DNA from: Pseudomonadota bacterium
Lineage (GTDB): Bacteria > Pseudomonadota > Gammaproteobacteria > Burkholderiales > Burkholderiaceae
NCBI GenBank assembly: GCA_021783435.1
Contig: JAJXUC010000047.1
Location: 1 to 24,306 of the forward strand
Reading direction: 5' to 3'
DNA length: 24,306 nt
Each line of letters starts with the position of its first letter. Position 1 is the stretch's first letter. Positions 6,929 to 12,993 of this stretch are shown piece after piece. Made by a program: the position numbers and the translations under genes. The notes below the pieces were generated by a model. The model saw nothing but the letters and a program-made list of their open reading frames with translations, did not search any database and was not told the origin of the DNA.

Positions 6929-8368
6929 TCAATGCCCGCCCGGGGAAGACGGGGATGATGTTGCGGCGGTGGACGCGTCGGCCCAGCTGCCGGCGGGGGG
7001 CTCCACGCCCCATTGCGCGGCCTGCCAGTCGGCTTCGGCGAGCCAGTAATCGCGCTCGGCAGCGATGACTTCGCGCACGGTCTGCGCTTGCGCGGCAGCG
7101 CTGGAGACGAGCTGGAACACGCCGATCAGCATGCCGTTGTAGCGTTGCTGGTTTTCGTCCAGCACGGTCTGCGCCAGCGGCACAAGATGCTGACGCGCGG
7201 TGCGCGCCAGGGCCCAGGCCGCGTCGCGCGCGGCGGCGGCCTCACGCAGTTGCGAGGCTGCGTTCACCGCCACTTCGGCCACATGGTTGCGTGCCGCCAG
7301 AACCCGCGCCGCGGCTTCGGCGCGATGCGCGTCGCCCAGGTCGAAGACTGGCAGCGGCAGCGCCAGCGCGAAACCGTTCTGCGGCGTGGCGTCGCTAAAG
7401 GTCTTGCGGATGCCGGTCAGCTCCAGCGCGTCCACCACGCTGGTGGTGCGCACGAATCCGGCGATCCCTGCCGTCGTTTCGTATTGCGCGCGCGCCACCT
7501 GGACGTCGAGCCGCGCTTCGAGTGCGGTTTGCGTGTCCTGCCGAGCCACCGGCAATGCGCTGGGAATGTCCGGCAGACGGTCGGGAAGACGCAGCTTGGC
7601 GGCCTGCGCCGCATTCAGGCCCAGGGTGCGGATCAGGGCTTCGCGCGCGCGCAGCGCGGCGAGTTGTGCGCGCTGCGCGCGCATGCGGCTGTCGGCGGCG
7701 AACAGAGTTTGCTGCGCGGCGTCGAGCTTGGTGAAGTTGCCCGCAGCCTGCATGCGCGCGGCCAGCTCGGCGGTGGCCGCGGCCGCATCTTCCACGTCGT
7801 CGTCGTATTGCAGCGCCTGTTGCGCCGCCAGGGCGCGCACCCAGGCCGCGCGCGCCTGCGCCGCCAGGCGCAGGACGTCGCGCGCCAGGTCCAGACGCAG
7901 TTGCTGCTGGCGCGCCGCGTCGATGCGGCCGCGCGCCGGAAGCGTGACGAGGTCGAACAGTCCGATGCTCAGCGACCGCGTGATTTCCACGCTCCCGCTT
8001 TGCAGCAGGCGCTCGAAGCCGAGAACCGGGTTGCTCATGCGCGCAGTCCCTGTCGATGCCGCGGAATCCGCCGCGTTTTGCGCCAGCAAGGTTTGCAGCG
8101 CGGGGCTGCCGAGCAGGGCGATGCGTACGGCCACATCGGCGGTGAGTGGTTGTCTCAGCAGTGTGTCGATGCGGGACTGCGCTTGCTGCCGGTCTTCGGC
8201 CTGTGTCCACAGTTGGGCGTCTTGCCCGGTGTGCGGTTGGGTGATGGCGTTGGCCGCGCGCAGGTTGTCGCGCGTTTGCAGCGGCGCGCAGGCGGCCAGC
8301 AGGGTGGCGCTCAGGGCCAGTGCCGGCACCGCGGCGCGTGTCAGGGCCCGGGAAGGGGGATGATGCAT
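6929..8368 (-). CDS. TolC family outer-membrane efflux lipoprotein
   Basis: A 479-residue outer-membrane channel component of the outer membrane factor family. The leader ends in ALSATLLAAC, a good lipobox with Cys27 as the lipidated residue. The mature part has the two TolC-type repeats of long Ala/Gln/Arg-rich helices, for example RARQQQLRLD-like stretches around LPARGRIDAARQQQLRLDLA and LAAQARAAWVRALAAQQALQ, and later NGFALALPLPVFDLGDAHRA, a landmark of these proteins, followed by YNGMLIGVFQLVSSAAAQAQ. The ATG at 8368 has GAGG 6 nt upstream; an in-frame ATG at 8446 would put 26 charged residues before the signal and is rejected. It is in the copper operon, so it would serve metal export, but no adaptor or RND pump accompanies it here. 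It may pair with a pump encoded elsewhere, or serve another role. Confidence 0.92.
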   Translation of the reverse strand: MHHPPSRALTRAAVPALALSATLLAACAPLQTRDNLRAANAITQPHTGQDAQLWTQAEDRQQAQSRIDTLLRQPLTADVAVRIALLGSPALQTLLAQNAADSAASTGTARMSNPVLGFERLLQSGSVEITRSLSIGLFDLVTLPARGRIDAARQQQLRLDLARDVLRLAAQARAAWVRALAAQQALQYDDDVEDAAAATAELAARMQAAGNFTKLDAAQQTLFAADSRMRAQRAQLAALRAREALIRTLGLNAAQAAKLRLPDRLPDIPSALPVARQDTQTALEARLDVQVARAQYETTAGIAGFVRTTSVVDALELTGIRKTFSDATPQNGFALALPLPVFDLGDAHRAEAAARVLAARNHVAEVAVNAASQLREAAAARDAAWALARTARQHLVPLAQTVLDENQQRYNGMLIGVFQLVSSAAAQAQTVREVIAAERDYWLAEADWQAAQWGVEPPAGSWADASTAATSSPSSPGGH

Positions 8369-8512
8369 GGTGAACCTCGCAAGACGGGCGTGGCCAGGCG
8401 AGCCTGGGTACACGCGGTTGGGCTTGGACGCAGGGCGGGAAGCCATGCCCTGGACGCGTACGGCGGGCCGAGCGGCCGCGTCAGGTACGCGTGTCGCGTG
8501 GTCGAGCGGGTT

Positions 8513-8893
8513 CTACAGGCGGGGAGGACGCAGCAGCGCGCGAGGATCGGCGCTGTCCCAGGAGGTGCAGGCCGCGGCCGGACGTGGGGCCGGCACCTGG
8601 CGGGTCTGGGGCATGAAAAGGGCCGGGACGCTTGCCGCCGCCATATTGCAAACCACGCATAGCTGGTGTTCGTGGTCGGCGCAGGCCTGATGCGCGGGGC
8701 CAGGATCGGCGGCGGGCATCTGCATCGCCTCGTGCGCATGTGTCATGGGTGTTGCCAGATCTGCGTCCATGGACATGGATGCGCAGGATGCCTGCGCCAT
8801 GTCCATGGTGCCGGTCATCACGACTTGCGTCCAGCCGCGCAGGGGCAGCAGGATCAGCATGACGATGAGCAGATGACGTGTCCAGGCTTTCAT
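8513..8893 (-). CDS. Small exported Met/His/Cys-rich protein, probable copper binding
   Basis: A 126-residue protein at the head of the copper operon. Residues 1-23 form a signal peptide (MKAWTRHLLIVMLILLPLRG). The mature part is dense in soft-metal ligands: TGTMDMAQASCASMSMDADL, HAHEAMQM and CADHEHQLCVVCNM (residues 71-84), with five Cys in all (37, 71, 79, 82, 109). The tail is Pro/Ala/Arg-rich. This composition suggests periplasmic Cu(I) binding or sensing; I do not recognise a named family with certainty. The ATG at 8893 is chosen because it begins the signal peptide directly; the in-frame ATG at 8962 would add 23 charged residues and run through the repeat element. No good Shine-Dalgarno sequence precedes it. 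The next gene (TolC-like) starts 144 bp downstream. Function is inferred from composition and neighbours. Confidence 0.8.
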   Translation of the reverse strand: MKAWTRHLLIVMLILLPLRGWTQVVMTGTMDMAQASCASMSMDADLATPMTHAHEAMQMPAADPGPAHQACADHEHQLCVVCNMAAASVPALFMPQTRQVPAPRPAAACTSWDSADPRALLRPPRL

Positions 8894-8910
8894 GCAACAA
8901 AGTTTAACAA

Positions 8911-8952
8911 GTGCCCGCGCGACCCTAGCGGGTGCCCGGGTATCCCTAGAAT
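8911..8952. promoter_or_regulatory. 21-bp tandem direct repeat upstream of the copper operon
   Basis: Two adjacent 21-bp units, 8911-8931 and 8932-8952, share GTGCCCG at offset 0, G at offset 8 and CCCTAG at offset 12 (CCCTAG at 8923-8928 and 8944-8949), 14 of 21 positions. Two exact helical turns between equivalent bases would place bound protomers on one face of the DNA, as for direct-repeat response-regulator sites. It ends 18 bp upstream of the start of the Met/His/Cys-rich gene. A TAAACT hexamer on the minus strand, about 10 nt before that start codon, is the only -10-like sequence seen, with no matching -35. Likely a metal-responsive operator, but the regulator is not in the window. Confidence 0.5.
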
Positions 8953-9060
8953 TCGCAGACACAGAGGCGCTCGCGGCCGGCTGCCCATGCGCAACGCGGC
9001 GGCAAGCCCGACACGGCGGTCTTTTCCCTTCATCTACCCAGCACAGCTACCTTCGACACC

Positions 9061-9975
9061 ATGCCCGATTCCCCGTTGCAGGCCGCGCCCGAACTGGCGC
9101 ATGTTTCCCCGCGCGACAAGGCCGAAATCCTGGCCCAGGCGCTGCCGTACATCCGCAAGTTCCACGGCAAGACCATCGTCATCAAGTACGGCGGCAACGC
9201 GATGACCGACCCTGCGCTGCAGCAGGACTTCGCCGAGGACGTGGTGCTGCTCAAGCTCGTCGGCATGAACCCGGTGGTGGTGCACGGCGGCGGGCCGCAG
9301 ATTGACGAGGCGCTGGCCAAGATCGGCAAGAAGGGCACTTTCATCCAGGGCATGCGGGTGACCGACGACGAGACCATGGAGGTGGTCGAGTGGGTGCTGG
9401 CGGGGCAGGTGCAGCAGGACATCGTCGGCCTGATCAACGTGGCCGGCGGCAAGGCCGTGGGCCTGACTGGACGCGACGGCGGCATGATTCGCGCGCGCAA
9501 GCTGCGCATGCGCGACCGCGATAACCCGGAGCTGGAGCACGATGTCGGTCAGGTCGGCGAGATCGAGGCCATCGACCCCAGCGTGGTCAAGGCCCTGCAG
9601 GACGACCAGTTCATCCCCGTGATCTCGCCGCTGGGCTTCGGCGCCAACAACGAGAACTACAACATCAACGCCGACGTCGTGGCCGGCAAGCTGGCCGAGG
9701 TGCTCAAGGCCGAGAAACTGGTGCTGCTGACCAACACGCCCGGCGTGCTCAACAAGCAGGGCGAGCTGCTGACCGATCTGACGGCGCGGGAAATCGACGA
9801 GATGTTCGCCGACGGCACCATCTCGGGCGGCATGCTGCCCAAGATCGCCTCGGCGCTGGAGGCGGCGAAGTCGGGGGTGAATTCGGTGCACATCATCGAC
9901 GGCCGCATCCCCCACGCCATGCTGCTGGAAATTCTCACCGAGCAGGCCTTCGGCACCATGATCCGCTCGCACTGA
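9061..9975 (+). CDS. argB: Acetylglutamate kinase
   Basis: Second enzyme of arginine biosynthesis: phosphorylates N-acetyl-L-glutamate with ATP in the cytoplasm. The 304-residue protein has the amino-acid-kinase fold with [11 protein letters not shown] (phosphate-binding Lys), [14 protein letters not shown] (substrate-binding glycine loop), [16 protein letters not shown], the [20 protein letters not shown] block that binds N-acetylglutamate and nucleotide, LLTNTPGVL and [19 protein letters not shown]. The N-terminal extension of about 30 residues ([20 protein letters not shown]) is the helix found in hexameric, arginine-inhibited kinases, so feedback inhibition by arginine is likely. The start is the ATG at 9061; no strong ribosome-binding site is seen. 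It is divergent from the copper operon and leads the series with the Dph6-like, nucleotidase and slmA genes. Identification is secure. Confidence 0.98.
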   Translation: MPDSPLQAAPELAHVSPRDKAEILAQALPYIRKFHGKTIVIKYGGNAMTDPALQQDFAEDVVLLKLVGMNPVVVHGGGPQIDEALAKIGKKGTFIQGMRVTDDETMEVVEWVLAGQVQQDIVGLINVAGGKAVGLTGRDGGMIRARKLRMRDRDNPELEHDVGQVGEIEAIDPSVVKALQDDQFIPVISPLGFGANNENYNINADVVAGKLAEVLKAEKLVLLTNTPGVLNKQGELLTDLTAREIDEMFADGTISGGMLPKIASALEAAKSGVNSVHIIDGRIPHAMLLEILTEQAFGTMIRSH

Positions 9976-10003
9976 AGCCGGTCGGCGATTGCCAGGCATC
10001 CCC

Positions 10004-10687
10004 ATGGCCGAACCGGCGCTGGCCTCCTGGAGCGGAGGCAAGGACTCGATGCTCGCCCTGCTGGCGGCACGCGCCGCGGGTATCGAGGTGCGCTGGCTGC
10101 TGGCCATGCTGGACGAGACCGGAGCGAAGTTGCGCAGCCACGGTGTTTCGCTCGCCTTGATGCGGGCACAAGCCCGCGCCCTGGGCCTCGAACTCGTCGC
10201 GCCGCGGGCGAGTTGGGACGATTACGAGGCCGTGTTCACCGCGCGGTTGCGCGAATTGGCGGCGCGGGGAGCAAAATCCGCGGTGTTCGGCGACATCGAT
10301 CTGCAGGCGCATCGCGACTGGGAGGAGAGGGTCTGCTTGCAGGCCGGCCTGCAGGCCATGCTGCCGCTGTGGGGCCGGCAGCGTCCGGATCTGGCGCGTG
10401 AATTCATCGCGCTGGGCTACAAGGCCCGGGTCGTCTGCGTGGACAGCCGGTATCTGCCCGACGACTTCTGCGGCCGGTTGTTCGATGCCGACTTCATCGC
10501 CGACCTTCCACGCGGGGTGGATGCCTGTGGCGAGAACGGCGAATTTCATACCTTCGTCTTCGATGGCCCCGGTTTCGCGCAGCCGGTCGCGCATCATGTG
10601 CGCGCATCTTCCGCCTACACCGCGCCGCAGCGCTTCGGTGCCGTGCGCTATATGTTCGCGCAACTGGAGCCCGGGCATGCCGTTTGA
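10004..10687 (+). CDS. Dph6-like PP-loop ATPase (adenine nucleotide alpha-hydrolase superfamily)
   Basis: A 227-residue cytoplasmic protein related to archaeal and eukaryotic diphthine-ammonia ligase (Dph6, MJ0570-type domain). Residues 10-17 hold the ATP-pyrophosphatase loop SGGKDSML, and the C-terminal part has the family signature CGENGEFHTFVFDGPGF. VFGDIDLQAHRDWEERVC and VDSRYLPDDFCGRLFDADFI are also typical. The normal substrate, diphthamide on elongation factor 2, does not occur in bacteria, so the bacterial role is unknown; adenylation and amidation of some other carboxylate is the natural guess. I prefer the ATG at 10004 over the in-frame TTG at 9989. It follows argB by 28 bp and overlaps the next gene by 11 bp, so translation is probably coupled. 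Confidence 0.85.
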   Translation: MAEPALASWSGGKDSMLALLAARAAGIEVRWLLAMLDETGAKLRSHGVSLALMRAQARALGLELVAPRASWDDYEAVFTARLRELAARGAKSAVFGDIDLQAHRDWEERVCLQAGLQAMLPLWGRQRPDLAREFIALGYKARVVCVDSRYLPDDFCGRLFDADFIADLPRGVDACGENGEFHTFVFDGPGFAQPVAHHVRASSAYTAPQRFGAVRYMFAQLEPGHAV

Positions 10688-11405
10688 GCGCGGCGGCCTC
10701 TGTGCGCACCCGCCGACCTGGCTGTTCGACATGGACAACACCTTGCACGACGCTTCGTGGCGCGTGTTCCCGATGATGAACGCCGAGATGACGGCCTACA
10801 TCCAGCGCCATCTTGGTGTCGAACGCGACGAGGCCAACCGCATTCGCAGCCGCTTCTGGCAGCGCTACGGCGCCACCCTGCTCGGACTGATGCACGAGCA
10901 CGGCGTCCGTGCCGAACACTTTCTGGCAGAAACGCACCGCTTTCCCACATTGCCGCGCATGCTGCGCGCCGATGCCAGCCAACGCGCGGCCATCGCCCGC
11001 CTGCCGGGGCGCAAGCTGGTGCTGACCAATGCGCCGCGTGATTACGCTTTGCGCGTGCTGACGCACCTGAAGCTGCTGCGCCTGTTCGACGGCGTGATCG
11101 CCATCGAGGACATGCGCCAGTTCCGTCGCCTGCGTCCCAAGCCGGATGCGCGCATGCTGCGCCATGTGCTGCGCAAACACCGGCTGCGCCCGGCGCGATG
11201 CGTGCTGGTGGAGGACACGCTGCAGCACCTGAAGGCCGCGCGCCGCATCGGCGTGCGCGGCATCTGGTTCACGCGCTACGCGCATCGCGCCGCGCGCAGG
11301 CGCCGCGACCTGCCGATGGAGCGCACCGGGTTGCATGGCCGTCCGTCCTATGTGTATGCGAGAATCGGCTCGCTATGCTGCATGCGATCAAGCCCGCTTC
11401 GATGA
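10677..11405 (+). CDS. HAD-family pyrimidine 5'-nucleotidase
   Basis: A 242-residue hydrolase of the haloacid dehalogenase superfamily, SDT1/PHM8-like pyrimidine 5'-nucleotidase branch, predicted to dephosphorylate pyrimidine monophosphates in the cytoplasm. Motif I is WLFDMDNTLHDAS (nucleophile and acid Asp), motif II is KLVLTNAPRDYALRVL, motif III lies around RLRPKPDARMLRHVL (Lys), and motif IV is CVLVEDTLQHLKAARRIGVR (Asp). The start ATG at 10677 overlaps the end of the Dph6-like gene by 11 bp, and its stop codon overlaps the slmA start in ATGA at 11402-11405. The tail after about residue 200 is Arg-rich and may be disordered. Together with argB and slmA this is a conserved betaproteobacterial neighbourhood. 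The exact substrate is an inference from the family. Confidence 0.9.
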   Translation: MPFERGGLCAHPPTWLFDMDNTLHDASWRVFPMMNAEMTAYIQRHLGVERDEANRIRSRFWQRYGATLLGLMHEHGVRAEHFLAETHRFPTLPRMLRADASQRAAIARLPGRKLVLTNAPRDYALRVLTHLKLLRLFDGVIAIEDMRQFRRLRPKPDARMLRHVLRKHRLRPARCVLVEDTLQHLKAARRIGVRGIWFTRYAHRAARRRRDLPMERTGLHGRPSYVYARIGSLCCMRSSPLR

Positions 11406-12019
11406 ATCCGGCCACCGCCATATCCCGGGACGCAGCGCAGCGCAAACGCCCCAAGCCGGGGGAGCGCCGCGAGCAGATCCTGCAATGCCTGGCCGGCATG
11501 CTCGAAGAACCCGGCGCGGAACGCATCACGACGGCGGCTCTGGCGCAGCGCCTGCAGGTGTCCGAGGCGGCCTTGTACCGGCATTTCGCCAGCAAGGCGC
11601 AGATGTTCGAGGCGCTGATCGAATTCATCGAGCACAGCATGTTCGGCATGATCAACCAGATCGTGCAGGCCCAGGAGTCCGGGCTGGCACAGGCCTCGCG
11701 CATCGTGCAAGCCCTGCTCGGTTTTGCCGAGAAAAATGCCGGCCTGTGCCGCGTCATGACGGGCGACGCCCTGGTGGGCGAGCATGCGCGCCTGCAGGCG
11801 CGCATGAACCAGTTTTTCGAACGCGTCGAAGCCGCTTTGCGCCAGAGCCTCAAACTCGCGGTGGAGCAGGGTGCGACGGGCGCCGAGTTCGACCCGCTAC
11901 AACGCGCCCAGCTCCTGGCGGCCTATGCCAGTGGATGCATGTTCCTGTTCGCCCGCACCGGGTCCGGGCGCATGTCGGCCAGCGCGGTCGAGCGGTCCCT
12001 ACACGTTCTTCTGGCCTGA
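11402..12019 (+). CDS. slmA: Nucleoid occlusion factor SlmA
   Basis: A TetR-fold DNA-binding protein of 205 residues that stops FtsZ-ring assembly over unsegregated chromosome. The N-terminal KRPKPGERREQILQCLAGML is typical of betaproteobacterial SlmA; the helix-turn-helix follows in ERITTAALAQRLQVSEAALY and RHFASKAQMFEALIEFIEHS. The ligand-domain region keeps GFAEKNAGLCRVMTGDALVG and LQARMNQFFERVEAALRQSL, diagnostic for SlmA rather than for drug-responsive TetR proteins. The ATG at 11402 overlaps the TGA of the nucleotidase (ATGA), which indicates translational coupling; in-frame ATG codons upstream (for example 11375) would push the start into the preceding gene. Typical SlmA binding sites were not recognised in this window. 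Identification is confident. Confidence 0.93.
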   Translation: MNPATAISRDAAQRKRPKPGERREQILQCLAGMLEEPGAERITTAALAQRLQVSEAALYRHFASKAQMFEALIEFIEHSMFGMINQIVQAQESGLAQASRIVQALLGFAEKNAGLCRVMTGDALVGEHARLQARMNQFFERVEAALRQSLKLAVEQGATGAEFDPLQRAQLLAAYASGCMFLFARTGSGRMSASAVERSLHVLLA

Positions 12020-12158
12020 TCCCGCGCAGCTTGACCGCAGGCCACGTGCTCCTGCGCTTGGGTCATTGCGCCCCGCCAGCGCATGCGTCGTGCTTCGCAT
12101 GAAGGGATCAGTGCGTTTGCGGCGCCGATACCAGCGCATGGCCAATTGCAGGTTTGGG

Positions 12159-12187
12159 TTGACAAACCGCAAGGATTCAGAAATAGT
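12159..12187 (+). promoter_or_regulatory. Sigma70-type promoter of the beta-oxidation operon
   Basis: A consensus -35 box TTGACA (12159-12164), a 17-bp spacer and the -10 hexamer AATAGT (12182-12187, four of six matches) predict transcription from about 12194. The ATG of the TetR gene is 30 bp before the end of a short leader. It is the best-formed promoter on the plus strand in the window, and its -10 lies inside the palindromic operator, the usual layout for repression by steric exclusion. Confidence 0.75.
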
Positions 12188-12202
12188 ACGATCGTTCGAT
12201 TT
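12181..12202. promoter_or_regulatory. 22-bp near-palindromic TetR-type operator
   Basis: The 22 bases from AAAT to ATTT are centred on the perfect 8-bp palindrome ACGATCGT (12188-12195). Nine of eleven base pairs are symmetric; the exceptions are 12185/12198 and 12187/12196. It overlaps the -10 box and the predicted start site and is 16 bp upstream of the TetR-family gene, so that protein probably binds here and represses its own operon, with release by an acyl-CoA or fatty acid. Ligand and binding are inferred. Confidence 0.72.
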
Positions 12203-12217
12203 TTGAGATCCCTTGTC

Positions 12218-12955
12218 ATGCCCCGCAAACCAGCCTCGGCCGCACGTACACCCTCCGTGATGGAAGCCATCCCCCGGACGGGGGCGGCCGCCGTGGTTCT
12301 GGGCGCAGACTTTGCCGAACCCCAGGGCAAGGGACGCCAGACGCGCCGGGCCATTCTCGACTGCGCCTTGCAAATGGCCGGCCGCATCGGCCTGGAGGGG
12401 CTGTCGATCGGCGTGCTGGCCGACCGCATGGGCATGAGCAAGTCCGGCGTGTTCGCGCATTTCGGCTCGCGCGAGGAGTTGCAGATTTCCGTCATCCGCC
12501 ATTACCACGCGCTGTTCGAGGCGGGTGCCTTCTATCCCGCGCTGGAGCAGCCGCGCGGCCTGCCGCGCCTGCACATGATGTTCGGGCGGTGGCTGGCCCA
12601 GGTCAGCCGCGAGGTGGAAACCGGCTGCATCTACATCTCCGGCGCAGTCGAGTTCGACGACCGCCCAGGCCTGGTGCGCGACGCCCTGGTCCACATGGTG
12701 CAGACCTGGCACGACGCCCTGCTACGCGCCGTGCGGCAGACCGTCGAGGCTGGGCATCTGCGTGCCGACGCCCAACCCGAGCAGCTGCTGTTCGAGCTGC
12801 ATGGATTGATTCTCGCCCTGCACCACGATGCCCGGCTTCTACGGGTGCCGGGCAGCGCCGAATTCGCGCGGCAGGGCTACCGCCGCCTGATCGGCCATTA
12901 CGCCACGCCGGCAGGTCGGAAGCTGCTGCAGACGTTGCTGGATGCGGCGGATTGA
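12218..12955 (+). CDS. TetR/AcrR family transcriptional regulator of the beta-oxidation operon
   Basis: A 245-residue repressor. After a non-conserved N-terminal extension of about 35 residues, the helix-turn-helix is GKGRQTRRAILDCALQMAGR, then GLEGLSIGVLADRMGMSKSG and VFAHFGSREELQISVIRHYH. The C-terminal ligand domain carries GLPRLHMMFGRWLAQ, GCIYISGAVEFDDRPGLVRD and LLFELHGLILALHHDARLL, a pattern shared with YcdC/LmrA-like TetR C-terminal domains. I chose the ATG at 12218 because it lies just after the promoter and operator; longer in-frame starts would span them. It is the first gene of a run of six with gaps of 13-70 bp, so it very likely represses the whole beta-oxidation operon and itself. 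The inducer is not readable from the sequence; long-chain acyl-CoA is the natural candidate. Confidence 0.88.
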   Translation: MPRKPASAARTPSVMEAIPRTGAAAVVLGADFAEPQGKGRQTRRAILDCALQMAGRIGLEGLSIGVLADRMGMSKSGVFAHFGSREELQISVIRHYHALFEAGAFYPALEQPRGLPRLHMMFGRWLAQVSREVETGCIYISGAVEFDDRPGLVRDALVHMVQTWHDALLRAVRQTVEAGHLRADAQPEQLLFELHGLILALHHDARLLRVPGSAEFARQGYRRLIGHYATPAGRKLLQTLLDAAD

Positions 12956-12993
12956 ACTGCGTTTCATCACCATTCATCTTCGAGGAAAACCCG

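Noticed and set aside
5528..8662. Long plus-strand frames (476 and 549 codons) over the oxidase and TolC-like genes
   Set aside because: Both are antisense shadows of genes with intact copper or outer-membrane-factor motifs, and their translations are low-complexity His/Gly/Arg-rich.
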